From: Mytilus californianus
Lineage: Eukaryota; Mollusca; Bivalvia; Mytilida; Mytilidae
Assembly (NCBI RefSeq): GCF_021869535.1
Contig: NW_026262734.1
Span: 75,516,339 to 75,580,338 of the forward strand
Length of the DNA: 64,000 bases
Direction of reading: 5' to 3'
Part shown: piece by piece, positions 12,431 to 23,219 of the stretch
Layout: each line of letters opens with the position of its first letter
Numbering within the stretch: position 1 is the stretch's first letter
The notes under the pieces: generated by a model
Databases searched by the model: none
What the model was told of the DNA's origin: nothing
Seen by the model: only the letters and a program-made list of their open reading frames with translations
Translations under genes and position numbers: made by a program

Positions 12431-13507
12431 ATGCATTTATATGTTCATAATAAAATATATTGATATGACTGCACGGTAAGTCATTATTCTTTACATTGAC
12501 GGTTGAGAACAGCATTTACCACAAAAGAGTTGATTTCAGCTTTCTAATTGTGAACTTTCCATTTCTATGTAGCAGCATTCCGGTAGCCCTGCATATGGAG
12601 AATATATCTTCAATTTGATTAAATACTCTAGATCTGGCGTTTTCAATAATTATTTCCTTTATAAAGGGCTGCTTTTCAGGCAGCTACTAGTATTGAACCA
12701 AGGGTTACAGTGGTCCTCGACTACTGAATTTTGATTGTCCTTTTGATAGCTTTGCCTCAACTTAATATCAGACAGAACAGTTGATCTACAAGGTATACCA
12801 CCTGCATGCCTCATTAAACATGTAGTGTTTTACAACCCACTGGTCGCTTTTGGGAGATCGTTTTAAATGGAGTGAAGAACGCTATAGCAACGTATACAGG
12901 ACGTATGTCTTCCGAAAGTATTATATGAAACCTATAACCTTAGTTGAGTTGCAAAACGCCTACGTATAATACAGAAGTCTTGTTTGATAAGATAAGTCAT
13001 TCAGAAAAAAAAAATTGTTTGTCTATGATGAAAATATGTTTTGTAAGTGAAGCGTATTTAAGTAATTAAATGGATTATAATTATTTTCATATTGAAATAT
13101 AAATACATCAGTATTGTTTCACTGAGCATATACACCGACTACTGAATTTATTATTAGTGTATATGTTATTGTGAGAATGTTAGGATTAAAATGCCATAAA
13201 AGTGAAAACAATACTTTAGGATTAACCAGCCGTGTTTCAAAGAGTGATATCTAAGGCACCAGAAGAGACAGAGTATAGCGATATTCATATTTTAGTAAAA
13301 TACAGTTATTTGTAGTACCCCGAATAAAGTCAAATCCTGTGTACACGTGGAATACCTTATGTTCATTATTATTTTCTGATATACATAAACTGTGCCTATT
13401 GGTTATCTAACTTCAATGTGAAACTTTCCTAGTGATGATAATAACTATATATATCAAGATTTCCATAAACAAATAATTTTCTGGACATCCATTTTTATCG
13501 CATCCCA
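12431..13507. other. Anonymous DNA with one short direct repeat
   Basis: 'AACCTTAGTTGAGTTGCAAAA' type sequence at 12935-12957 recurs as 'AACCTTAGTTCAGTTGCAAAA' at about 13866-13886. No gene is supported. Confidence 0.5.
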
Positions 13508-13625
13508 GGTAAATAAGTGACGTTGTGATTAGTTTAACGCCGTCACGTGGTGACTCCTTATTTATCCGTAGGGGGTCAGTAGATTTCATAGGATATAATG
13601 TCGTCATGTCTATTATTAATGGTGA
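13508..13625 (+). repeat. Low-copy direct repeat, copy B
   Basis: This is the partner of 11637-11745, 1.87 kb downstream in the same orientation, with 'AAGTGACGTTGTG', 'GTCACGTGGTGA' and 'GGGGTCAGTAGATTT'. A further weak match around 'GTGGATCCGTATATAGGG' lies at 13752-13769. Confidence 0.7.
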
Positions 13626-14838
13626 TGTCATTTGTTAATGTTATTGTATTCCATTACTTAGTTTTGTACAAAAATTGGCAGGAAAAGTCCCATGTGCGAT
13701 AAATTCGTTATACGGTTCACTACTAACCCTCTATGGATTTTAATAACTCCCTGTGGATCCGTATATAGGGAAAGGGCAAACCATATAACTAATAATAGGA
13801 GCAAAGAAAGCTAAATACGACTAAAATAAGAAGCAGATCTAGTGAGAGTATCAGATAAAAACTGTAACCTTAGTTCAGTTGCAAAATGCCTTAATTATTA
13901 ACTTTGAAAAATCTTGTTTGTTTTTGTATCTATGTAATACTCAATCACCTCCTTATTATATGAAGCATCAAAAGGATTTAAGAATAAATCCTTATTGTGC
14001 AACTTCAGTAGAGAACTAGACATGACAACGAAATAATAATGAACAAATATTACGCAAAAACAATAAGAAAACTTTTAAATTGACTAATTTCATCAAGAAA
14101 CAATGTCAACTTAGCTTATTGTATCAAATTTCACAATAACTTGTACCATAGTGCAGACATTGTATTGACTGCAGTACGACGACGAAAGCCCTAGAGGAAG
14201 GTACTGACATAATTAAAACAGAAACACGCTCGTCAGATGCCTTCTATTATTAATATACAGCTAATGATAAGTTTTCCCTTAGGATTCTAGTTATGAGAAG
14301 GCTAGAAAATGTTCTATTCATGCTTATTGATGGCTTAATTAACAAATTATGAATATATCTGTTTTATAAAAGGTCTATTTAAACGTGCAATAGCGTGGTA
14401 TATTATATGCAGACAATTATTGGAAATATCGGAAGGATGCAAAGTTGAATGCCTCTACATCTTGACCGGTTAATAATACTTAAACACGTCTTGAATTACA
14501 AATACGATGAGACATATTCTTATAAGTAATATGCGTTTTCATATCTCTGGATTGACTGAAATTGACAACATTGAAATACAAGTGAAACTAGACGACCAAG
14601 GAGGACATTGCCATTTATATCAATGTGTTTTTAAAACTACTGATAGTTCTTATTAGACCAATTTGTATTTGAATTGTCTAGATTAGTCGTGTACATAGGA
14701 TTTTCTGAGCGTTTGTTGTAGTAGTTTCAATACTTCCTTGGTCATTAGGCGAACGCAATCTTTCTGAAATGACATTTCATATTCTGTTTAAACTATATTT
14801 ATATACATGTCGTCGTGTTAATCTTAAAATGATGTTTT
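13626..14838. other. Anonymous DNA up to the large inverted-repeat element
   Basis: No gene is supported. It includes the weak direct-repeat remnants noted at 13752 and 13866. Confidence 0.5.
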
Positions 14839-15421
14839 CTATGGAACGCCATAGCTGTCTTCCGTTGTTCATATTTAGTATATGCTGTGATCATTTAATT
14901 ATTTTCAGCGGTTTTTTCTCGATTATGAGTGCCCTTTTCATTATGTTCAGTAGTATAACAATTATGTTGAGCAGTAACATCATAATGATCAGTAGAATAA
15001 TCATTATATTGTGCAGATCTGGTATTATATTCAGCACTTTAATCAATATACCTAACAGTTTTGGCTTTATGTTCAGTAGGTAAATTATTCTATTGAGTAG
15101 ATTTGTCTTTACATTCAGTACTTTTGAAAATATCTTCTGTCAACATATTTTTATATTATGTAGATTTCTCATTATGTTGACTACAGAAACCGAAATATTC
15201 AGTGGTCAAACACACTTTATAATCAGTACTGTTATCATTATGTTGAGTGAAATAAATATTATGTTCTGTAGACTGATCATTATGTTCTGTAAAATAAATA
15301 TTATGTTCAGTACAAACAACTTTATGATCAGTGGTCAAAATGTTTTATGTTCGGTTCAATAAATATTATACTAAGTGGTTAATCGATTATATTCAGTGCT
15401 TTTTTCATTATGTGGTGGTGG
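14839..15421 (+). repeat. Left 583-bp terminal inverted repeat, 21-bp subunits
   Basis: After about 95 bp of end sequence, the arm is a degenerate tandem array of about 23 units, mostly exactly 21 bp, with consensus near 'CATTATGTTCAGTAGATAAAT'. Because 21 is a multiple of three, frames remain open (14769-15083, 15093-15362 on +; 15156-15338 on -) without coding meaning. Similarity to the other end continues inward past 15421: 'AGACTTCCG', 'ACCGAAA', 'CGAAGCCGGACAATTTT' at 15423-15467 match the transposase leader region at 19626-19688 in inverted orientation. Confidence 0.95.
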
Positions 15422-16075
15422 TAGACTTCCGAAAATAACCGAAAACATACGAAGCCGGACAATTTTTTCGGGTTTATTTTCATACTGTCAAACACAATCA
15501 TTACTTGTTCGCAGCATCAAAATCTACATAGAAATTAATTTTCGTTGAAATCTGACAAAGATTAATTTTGCTGATTTAGGAGGCCATTTTGAAAACTGAT
15601 CACATTTTTTTAGTATAAAATCCTTTTACTCATCCTAATAAAGATTCACACAACGTTTTGTGAAATTCTGCAGGGCAGTTTTCTATATAATGAACCCCCA
15701 ATTTTTTAGCGCATTTTGGTGGCCATCTTGGATATGGTGGCCATTTTGAAAAACAATTTATTAGCATGCACAACTTCACATGGTGGTCTAACTGTGTGCC
15801 AAGTATCAATCGATTCTTTGGATAAGAACGGCTTGATTTTTTGTAAATTCATCAAAGATGCATCCATCTAAATGGTTGCCAAGGGCGACATTGCTCGCAA
15901 TGGAAATTCCAGTTATTATTATACTTCCAATAATTTTGTCCGGCTTAGTTCTGGGAGATGCCTCAATAGAATCAATAGATACTTGGCACATTTCCAACTT
16001 GATTCTTAAATTATGTGTTTTTATGACCCCGCAGCTAGGCGGCCGGGGGCATTAAGGTTTACCCTTGTCCATCTG
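15422..16075. other. Element interior: vestigial inverted leader and 'GGCCATTTTG' block
   Basis: The first 45 bp are the diverged inverted counterpart of the leader beside the transposase fragment. From 15580 the motif 'GGCCATTTTGAAAA' recurs (15583, 15741). A 'GACCCCGCAGCTAGGCGGCC' segment at 16025-16044 begins the next repeat block. The short frames at 15806-15997 (-) and 15858-16055 (+) show no recognisable domain. Confidence 0.5.
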
Positions 16076-16440
16076 TTGGTTTCCAGATGATAACTTGAGT
16101 ATCCTACATAAGATCAAACCTGATCACATACTTGCATATCACAAGAGGAAGAACCTTATTGATTTTGGGGTCTCTACCCCTAAGGTCAAGGTCACATTGG
16201 CTTAAAATAGTTTGTAATTTCAGGAAAATTTTGGTTTCCGGATGATAACTTTGAGTATCCTACATCAGATCAAACCCAAACTTGATATCACAAGAGGATG
16301 AACCCTATTGATTTTGGGGTCTCTACCCCTAAGGTCAAGGCAAGGTCACCTTGGCTAAAAATAGTTTGAAATTTCAAGAAAATTTTGGTTTCAGGATGAT
16401 AACTTGAGTATGCTACATCAGATCAAACCCAAACCTGATT
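16076..16440 (+). repeat. Tandem repeat, 155-bp unit, about 2.4 copies
   Basis: Units start with 'TTGGTTTCCAGATGATAAC' type sequence at 16076, 16231 and 16385. Each full unit contains 'GAGTATCCTACAT', 'GATTTTGGGGTCTCTACCCC' and 'TAAGGTCAAGGTCAC'. The last two include tandem AAGGTCA half-sites of the kind bound by nuclear receptors, though function here is not implied. Confidence 0.9.
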
Positions 16441-16567
16441 TCTCAGACGTTTATAATAATATTTTGGACTTTGTAGCCATAGAGATCCGGTTGAACATAT
16501 ACATGTTGAGGTTGTTACTTGCTTCTATTCATTATATATGAAAACTGATATATATATATATATATAT

Positions 16568-16632
16568 TGTCTGTTCTATGGTCGGATTGTTGTCTCTTTG
16601 ACACATTCCCCATTTCCATTCTCAATTTTATA
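16568..16632 (+). repeat. M3 dispersed repeat, 3' end only
   Basis: The segment ends 'TTGTTGTCTCTTTGACACAT', 'TCCCCATTTCCATTCTCAAT', matching longer copies at 41652-41768 and 56205-56342. It is bracketed by (TA)n at 16547-16567 and 16630-16645, then 15 G at 16648-16662. Confidence 0.85.
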
Positions 16633-17046
16633 TATATATATATATTTGGGGGGGGGGGGGGGTTCGTTTTGAAATTCAAATACCATTTTTCTTTTATCTG
16701 AACATTTTATATCTGAATACAAGTTAAGAATTTGTCAGATGCTCGACAAAAAGACTGCATGTTATAGACTTGGGGTGTTTTATTGAGATAGCGTCAACCG
16801 TTTCCAAAAAAACGAGGGATCAAAAGGGGGTCAAAGGCCAAACATATTGAACTTCTTCATTTTTATTTATGTTATGATGAGTACATGTAGGAAAGAACAG
16901 TGAATTTTACCATTTTGTAGCCATTTTAATGTCCAGCAAATTACTGTGTCAAGCTCAAAATTGTGTCCGCATTCACTTTTAATGCACACTTGTTCATATT
17001 GTTTCCCTTGTTGACATGCTGCGGTCGGCGTGTCCTTTTATTTATT

Positions 17047-17080
17047 TGTGTGTGTGTGTGGGGGGGGGGGGGGGGGGGGG
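17047..17080 (+). repeat. (GT)n followed by G(21)
   Basis: A short GT microsatellite (17047-17060) runs into about 21 consecutive G. Such a tract can form G-quadruplex in vitro and is unstable in sequencing, so its exact length is uncertain. Confidence 0.9.
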
Positions 17081-17275
17081 TCCGAAGATCTTCGGTCTCA
17101 CTTCTATCCCTTCCTTATAAATAGGTAAATTAGACAGCAGAGGAGAAAAGATTCGTGTGATTAAAGAAATTATAAAACCGCTAGCATTGTTTTATTATGT
17201 TTTGTCAAATTTGAGGTCTGGTATAAGTTTTTATGCATATTATGTGTTGTCTAATTCATCATTGGGTAATTTAAT

Positions 17276-17330
17276 CAGTGGCGGATCCAGAGGGGGGCGT
17301 CGAGGGCGTACGCCCCCCTTTGCTCGGGGT
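17276..17330 (+). repeat. GC-rich repeat end with hairpin
   Basis: 'GTGGCGGATCCAG' is followed by AGGGGGGCGT (17291-17300) and its reverse complement ACGCCCCCCT (17310-17319). The same GGCGGATCCAGGGGGG end, inverted, appears at 32691-32713. It is a short GC island in AT-rich DNA and probably a transposon end. Confidence 0.6.
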
Positions 17331-18545
17331 TTTTTTTTGTTATCGATATATCAGACTAGACTTCGTGAACTTTGCCATTTCCCTTGTACTCTAGGGTCTA
17401 ATTTTTATGCGATCATCCTTTACTTATAAAGATATTTTCGCTGGAATTTACTGATTGTCAAAGTCATGTGATTCGCTATGGTGGAGTTGACCAGTACGTC
17501 AAAAAACCGTCTCTCAGTCATTTTGATATTCAAATTACAGTAACACATTGCTTAGGCTAAGGATGACAATCATGACACCTTCAAAGCGACAAAAGATTGA
17601 GCAAGAACATATTGACTTCTATTTCACTATTCCACCAAACAGAAAGTAATACTCTATAGACTATTATACTCTCAAGAAAAAAAGTTCCACAGCAATATTA
17701 TTTATCTACGAAAACATGTTTAACCCCAAACACCCCAGCCTTTTTAAAATAACGTAGATGAATAATGATCCCCAGTCAGTATAAGCTCTAGATATATGTA
17801 AAGTCTAAGGTTGACTCTGATTTTTGCCTTAAACAAAAATTCTGGGTGTATCCGGATTGAAAACAATAATCTTCTTGTCCATTGTTTTTGCTACTAGACA
17901 CGAAAATTTCTGACAGTATTATTTAGCATTAAATAAACATGATGAATAAATACGCGAATATTTTTTTGGGGCAGGGGTTTGCATGTCCGAACGGAATGTC
18001 TGTTTCGCCGAACTGACATATTAAATACTTTTTTCAAGACCAGACTGCAACCTGTCTGCTGGGTGTGGCCTTCATGTCTCTATTTGTCGACCGTCATTCA
18101 TAAATTCGTTGTCATTTCAGACTCATTCGTAGACTTTGGTTGATTTGGAACCCCTCACTTCTCTTAATTCTGTTGGGTGAAACATATCAACCAAATATTT
18201 GACTTAAAATTGCATGTTTGTCTTTTGTTTACAACAAGAAATCTGTCAGGTTATGATAACTTAACCTACAACAAAACGGCGAGAATTTTCCATGACTATT
18301 TTTTACTGACAAGTCCCACATCACATTTATCAGTTCACAGCTATGGATCCATACTATCATTTTATGATAGACATCAATAGAGAGAATACAGCATCGAAAA
18401 TGTCCAAGCCTTACACTTTACAGCAACTACAAAATATAAATGCCCAATGCCAGAAACCGTTTTTAAAAAGTGCATATTACACTTATTTTATGTTTTTAAA
18501 ATACTTTTTATCTCTAAAAAGGTCCAAAATTTTTTTCGCCTCGCT
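17331..18545. other. Element interior, anonymous
   Basis: No DDE catalytic core, zinc finger or other domain is visible on either strand. The open frames at 18177-18380 and 18343-18603 on + are not recognisable and the second runs into the MITE. Confidence 0.5.
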
Positions 18546-18777
18546 TAAAGCCAAACAAAAAAGTATGTGTGTTTACTGTCACATGCTGAAAAAAATAGGG
18601 TAGGTAGGTATAGGTTTTTTTTAAATTTTTATTTATTTTTTTACATGAGTCTATGGGAGCAACATTGTGACTTTAACGGTGCTTAATCAAAAATGGTAAA
18701 AAAAACTTTAGGGTAGGGGATAAAAATTAGAGTAGGTAGGGGTACAGTAAATGCACATACTTTTTGTTTGGCCTTAG
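18546..18777. mobile_element. Short MITE with about 33-bp TIRs
   Basis: 'AAAGCCAAACAAAAAAGTAT' followed by 'GTGTGTTTACTGT' at 18548-18580 is the reverse complement, with few mismatches, of 18743-18776. The 160-bp interior has a 'TAGGGTAGGTAGG' block near each end (18597 and 18713-18740). It is nested in the 5.45-kb element. Confidence 0.8.
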
Positions 18778-18954
18778 CTATAATCATCACATCCACTTTA
18801 ATACTTTAGACCTTTTTCAGTCTGTCAGCGAGAGGTCATGGTTTACACACAAAAAGTCTCCAAATCTGCTTTCATTATTATTTATTTATTGCTATGGATG
18901 AGCTTATTTTAGGTGGTCGCCATTTTGTCTCTGTACTGTGTTTTATTGGTTCTG

Positions 18955-18979
18955 CCAGGGACTTCTATATAGTCCCTGG
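18955..18979. repeat. Short perfect hairpin
   Basis: CCAGGGAC and GTCCCTGG form an 8-bp perfect stem separated by 9 bp. No poly-U tract or known RNA motif accompanies it. Confidence 0.6.
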
Positions 18980-19124
18980 TTCCGCAGAAGGGGTTTTCCA
19001 TTCATTTTAGTTTTTTTTGCAATGTCTTGGGAGTGTAATGACTCGATCTACCTTAAACTATGTATTATTTTAATAATCACTTGGATAATTTTAATGTATA
19101 GTTTGCATAACAATATCAAAATAG

Positions 19125-19586
19125 CTATTCAATTAACTTTAAACTCCGTTGCGACAAAAGCTGCACCAAGAGAACCTCTCCACAATTGGGGAATTCTTTG
19201 GTTATACTCAGTACTGTCGTATCTAAGTCATGATCGGAAACTAAGGAAAAGTTCTGTTTGCTCAAATTGTAAGCTCTCATGTGTCGGTAGAGCGTGCTTT
19301 CCGATAAATTGAACATTCCACTTATGTCTTTGATCTTAAAGTTTATCTCTAACAAAGATTCCAGTGTCTCCTTCGGAATGATAAATTTGTCATTATGTTC
19401 CAATACAATGTCACTGTAATGGCAGCACATGATTCTCAACTCCATCATCTTAGCACGGCTACTAAGACCTAGTTCAAGGAAATCTTTCTGAGACAGTTTA
19501 GAAATAATGTCCGGAGTTATGATATTTTCTCTTTCAAAATTCTGCTTCAAATTATTCAAACCAGCTCTTTGGAGAATTTCATCCAT
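19125..19586 (-). CDS. N-terminal fragment of an integrase-type transposase (SAM-like plus HTH)
   Basis: From the ATG at 19584-19586 the frame encodes 153 residues. Residues 1-55 resemble a SAM-type helical domain (GLNNL, then ITPDIISKLSQKDFLELGL). Residues 76-109 form a helix-turn-helix of the 'I-K-D-I-S-x-x-x-x-L-S-E-S-T-L-Y-R' type followed by NLS. Residues 117-137 (SDHDLD ... EFPNCGE) match, from memory, the linker that precedes the catalytic integrase core in a group of invertebrate DDE proteins. The frame then stops at 19125 before any core. The frame stays open 57 residues further upstream to 19757, into the TIR; I prefer the internal ATG because the domain starts there and the upstream part covers leader sequence containing a good splice donor (CGG|GTAAGT near 19672-19680, minus strand). 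It could be a pseudogene, a first exon, or a stand-alone DNA-binding protein. Confidence 0.65.
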   Translation of the reverse strand: MDEILQRAGLNNLKQNFERENIITPDIISKLSQKDFLELGLSSRAKMMELRIMCCHYSDIVLEHNDKFIIPKETLESLLEINFKIKDISGMFNLSESTLYRHMRAYNLSKQNFSLVSDHDLDTTVLSITKEFPNCGEVLLVQLLSQRSLKLIE

Positions 19587-19710
19587 TTTAAAAACCAAAA
19601 CATCAACAACCCTTTGGAAAAATATGACAACAAAATTGCCCGACTTCGTTTCAACTCGGAATATTTCGGTTTTACTTACCCGAAGTCTTGGATAATTGTA
19701 ATGTATAGTT

Positions 19711-20293
19711 CCACCACCACATGATGAAAAAAGCACTGAATATAATCGATTAACCACTTAGTATAATATTTATTGAACCGAACATAAAACATTTTGACCA
19801 CTGATCATAAAGTTGTTTGTACTGAACATAATATTTATTTTACAGAACATAATGATCAGTCTACAGAACATAATATTTATTTCACTCAACATAATGATAA
19901 CAGTACTGATTATAAAGTGTGTTTGACCACTGAATATTTCGGTTTCTGTAGTCAACATAATGAGAAATCTACATAATATAAAAATATGTTGACAGAAGAT
20001 ATTTTCAAAAGTACTGAATATAAAGACAAATCTACTCAATAGAATAATTTACCTACTGAACATAAAGCCAAAACTGCTAAGTATATTGATTAAAGTGCTG
20101 AATATAATACCAGATCTGCACAATATAATGATTATTCTACTGATCATTATGATGTTACTGCTCAACATAATTGTTATACTACTGAACATAATGAAAAGGG
20201 CACTCATAATCGAGAAAAAACCGCTGAAAATAATTAAATGATCACAGCATATACTAAATATGAACAACGGAAGACAGCTATGGCGTTCCATAG
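19711..20293 (-). repeat. Right 583-bp terminal inverted repeat
   Basis: This is the reverse complement of the left TIR with only a few substitutions (for example near 20080, where 'CTAAG' replaces the left-arm 'TTAGG' equivalent). At its inner edge a 24-bp segment (19687-19710) interrupts the inward similarity with the left end. Confidence 0.95.
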
Positions 20294-20996
20294 TTTTCTC
20301 CATTTTTCTAACTGTTGGGGAAATTGAATATGAAGTTTAAAAGTGAAATATCATAACTTATTGACTGAGACATAAAAAGTTATATAGAAATCGAATTTAC
20401 TTACATGAGGAGTAACGCTTTGTTCGATTGTTTTGTTTTAATAGACAAGCAACTAAGATAGATAAAGCATCCCCTTTTCCTGGAGATACAACACTTCACT
20501 ACGAATAATGGTGTTTTAGAAATTTATCCATATATTTCTATTGAAGATAAACCATGTTTTTTTTAACTGTGTAATATCCCAAATTCTGGACCATGCAACC
20601 AATTTAAGCAAAGAACTACTAAGATGATTTTGATAACAAAAAATAATTTCATAGCAAAAATCACCTGAAAAATAGTGGCGATACAACACTACAAAATTTT
20701 TTTTTTCGGAACTAACTAGATAAATCAGCTTTTATATTTCAATGGGAGTGTGGAAGTAGAACAGTGTAGTTCTGACAAAAACTCGTAGAGTGTAGAACTC
20801 TCGTATCATAGTTGTATAGGGAGATATACTTTTTTACTTGGATATCAAATATATACTATTAGGTTTGAAACCCCACTTTCAGATGAAATTCTTAATGTTG
20901 ATAACAAATAACTAAATTATACAATTTTTTTTTCAAATATGGATCTGGTACATTTGAACAAGCACAAGTACTGTTTACTTGTGTTTAAACTCATTT
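20294..20996. other. Anonymous AT-rich DNA
   Basis: No supported gene or repeat. Confidence 0.5.
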
Positions 20997-21374
20997 CAAT
21001 AGACTACTTTCGAGTTGTGTCCTTCACCGTCAATTATGCGCTCCTTTTTGTCGTCATTTACCAGATAGAGGGGACCGTCTGACTCCCTGCACTATTAAAG
21101 TTCATCAAGAGTCTTCGTAGTCGTCATTATGCAGGATAAACTAGAAATAATGTTTGTTCCGTAGTCACTTAATCACAATTCCCTTATGACAGCAGAGCTG
21201 ATTATCAATTATAAGAATTTTATTTGCCGAATAATTCGTGCAATATAGCATCATATTTTTTCAACCGCTTGCTCAACATGGGAAGGAAGTGACGATGCCC
21301 CTAAACGCACGAATGATGTTCACTAAAACCAAAGTTTTTGATGGACATGCAACGAACTCGAAAGTGGCCTATTC
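20997..21374. mobile_element. Candidate short TIR element
   Basis: The left end 'CAATAGACTACTTTCGAGTT' and the right end, read inward on the minus strand as 'GAATAGGCCACTTTCGAGTT', match over about 20 bp. The 378-bp segment has no coding potential. No target duplication is clear. Confidence 0.55.
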
Positions 21375-22261
21375 ATATAAATCATGCATTTCCATTGTTC
21401 TATAATGTTCTCTTAATCATCAACAATAGTGAAAAGGGCATTATTTATTGTGACATGATATAAAGTTAGCATTCGTCTGCCTAAGTTAACAGATATGCCA
21501 GCTTGAAATTTAAGACTGCGTTAAATTCTGATTTTGCCTATATTCAAGCAAAATGTACGATGGAGGAAATGGTAGGTTTCTAAAAATTAAACGTGAAAAT
21601 AATGTGTCGCTTGCATGCAATTTCGTGGGTTATTTTTTTCTGTCTGAAGGAACGTCTCAAAAGACTGAAAAGGATTCCCCAATGATAATGTAAAGAATTT
21701 GAACACTGAAGATCGGGTGGACTAAACGTCAACTGCGATATCCAAAATTAATTTTAACATAAAATAAGTTACCACATTGATAAATATTCATATCTTACTT
21801 CATGTAATATTGGAAAAAGCACAGTGATGACTGAATTACCATATTAGCCTATTTCCGGTTTGCTCCCCGACAGAAGAATCACAAAATGTTTATTTTATCA
21901 GCTCTGCTTCGCAGTTGAGAAATCTGATATTGTATTGACAAATATTGTAAACTTCATGCTGTTCTGTCATTGTTTCCATTGTTTATGATCTTCATGCTTT
22001 GTTGACACTCATTATAGCATGTTGAGATATTTGATTTTACCTATTAATACATGCATGCACTAACTATCTTGAGCTTACGGAAGAATGCACAGTAATAGTG
22101 ATTGATAGATTGCGCCTCGCATGGCTTAAATGACGTCACAAAATATTACATGAAGCTGTAGTCGATCATATTACTAACAGCTTTCGTGCACATTCATATA
22201 TCTAGTTATGATGATAATTCTGTTCAGTAAAGGTATTAACAATAGTCTGAAATTTTATACA
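21375..22261. other. Anonymous AT-rich DNA
   Basis: No supported gene or repeat. Confidence 0.5.
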
Positions 22262-22387
22262 AGGTGCTACATGACTGAGCCTCCAAGGCCCTATCCTATA
22301 TGGTTTTTCTGTTCACCAAACGAATGTGCTACACGACTACACTTCCAAGGCCATATCCTGTAAGACCTTTCTGTTCACCAAAGGATG
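22262..22387 (+). repeat. Direct tandem duplication, about 65-bp unit
   Basis: 'GTGCTACATGACTGAGCCTC' at 22262 recurs as 'GTGCTACACGACTACACTTC' at 22327, each followed by 'CAAGGCC', 'TATCCT' and 'TTTCTGTTCACCAAA'. Two copies only. Confidence 0.9.
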
Positions 22388-23219
22388 TTAAAAATAAACG
22401 TTTTAGAAAAACTATAGATGGTTATAATTTGTCGTACTCTTCTATCATAACTTAAGGTAGATGGTAAAGGGGAGAGGGGAGTCTAAATAAAAATCGATGG
22501 ATTTTTTTAATAATACTTTTGACAAAAAAATATTAAAGCGTACACAAACATGTATGTTTCATGGAGCTTTTTTCACGCTTCATGTTTAGCGAAATTGTCA
22601 GATTTTGTATAAATTATGCATTGAAAACCCAATTTTGTATGATAGAAAGAAAACTAAACGATAGAATTTTAAGATAAAATATGAGAAGATAGCTTCTTAA
22701 TATGCTTTCCGAAAAGACAAATTTTCTAACTACATAATAAAATGGGTAAATTCATAACACATTCCTTTATTAAAGTTACTTTATCTGAGTTATCTCCCCT
22801 TATATGGTAAAGTTAAAAATTGAATGAAACAAAAAAATATTCTTTTTTTGTAAAAATATAAAAATATGAAATCCAATGTTCCGTATTAATATGAAAAGAC
22901 TTACAAATGAATTACATTGTACTCTCAAAATTTCCACATTGCATTAGATATCTAGACCGATTGTTTTCTTAAATTGTATATAATTCAAGGTGGAGGAAGA
23001 CATCCGAGCTACCTTACGCTTCTTATAGTTTTTGCCTTGACATCGAACTTTCTAGTTCAGAATATATAAGTATTTATTTTCGTAGGAAAGCACTTTGCAT
23101 GTTAATTATTCATGAAAGTATCCTCAGAAGCCTTTTGCTTTTCAAAATTAATTTATAGTTGTGGTGAAATCAGTTTCCCTGTTTATTTCACTAGATTTCA
23201 CTCATAAGTCTATTGCCTA
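22388..23219. other. Anonymous AT-rich DNA
   Basis: No supported gene. It leads directly into the 50-bp array. Confidence 0.5.

Larger units (their letters stand above)
14839..20293 (-). mobile_element. 5.45-kb long-TIR DNA transposon with truncated integrase-type transposase
   Basis: The ends are a 583-bp inverted repeat (14839-15421 and 19711-20293), nearly identical. Both termini read CTATGGAACGCCATAG, itself a small hairpin (CTATGG/CCATAG). Immediately outside lie TTTT at 14835-14838 and TTTT at 20294-20297, a possible 4-bp target duplication, although low-complexity sequence makes this weak. The minus strand just inside the right TIR encodes an N-terminal transposase fragment (19125-19586). 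The 3.5-kb remainder contains other repeats (a 155-bp tandem block, an M3 copy, G-tracts, a 230-bp MITE) and no visible DDE catalytic core. The element therefore looks non-autonomous, or gutted and later filled. Superfamily is not assigned; an integrase-core (rve/IS3- or Ginger-like) lineage is the best guess. Confidence 0.8.

Noticed and set aside
14769-15362. Open frames with repeated short hydrophobic motifs, duplicated at 19770-20303
   Set aside because: They lie in the 21-bp arrays of the terminal inverted repeats and are open on both strands.
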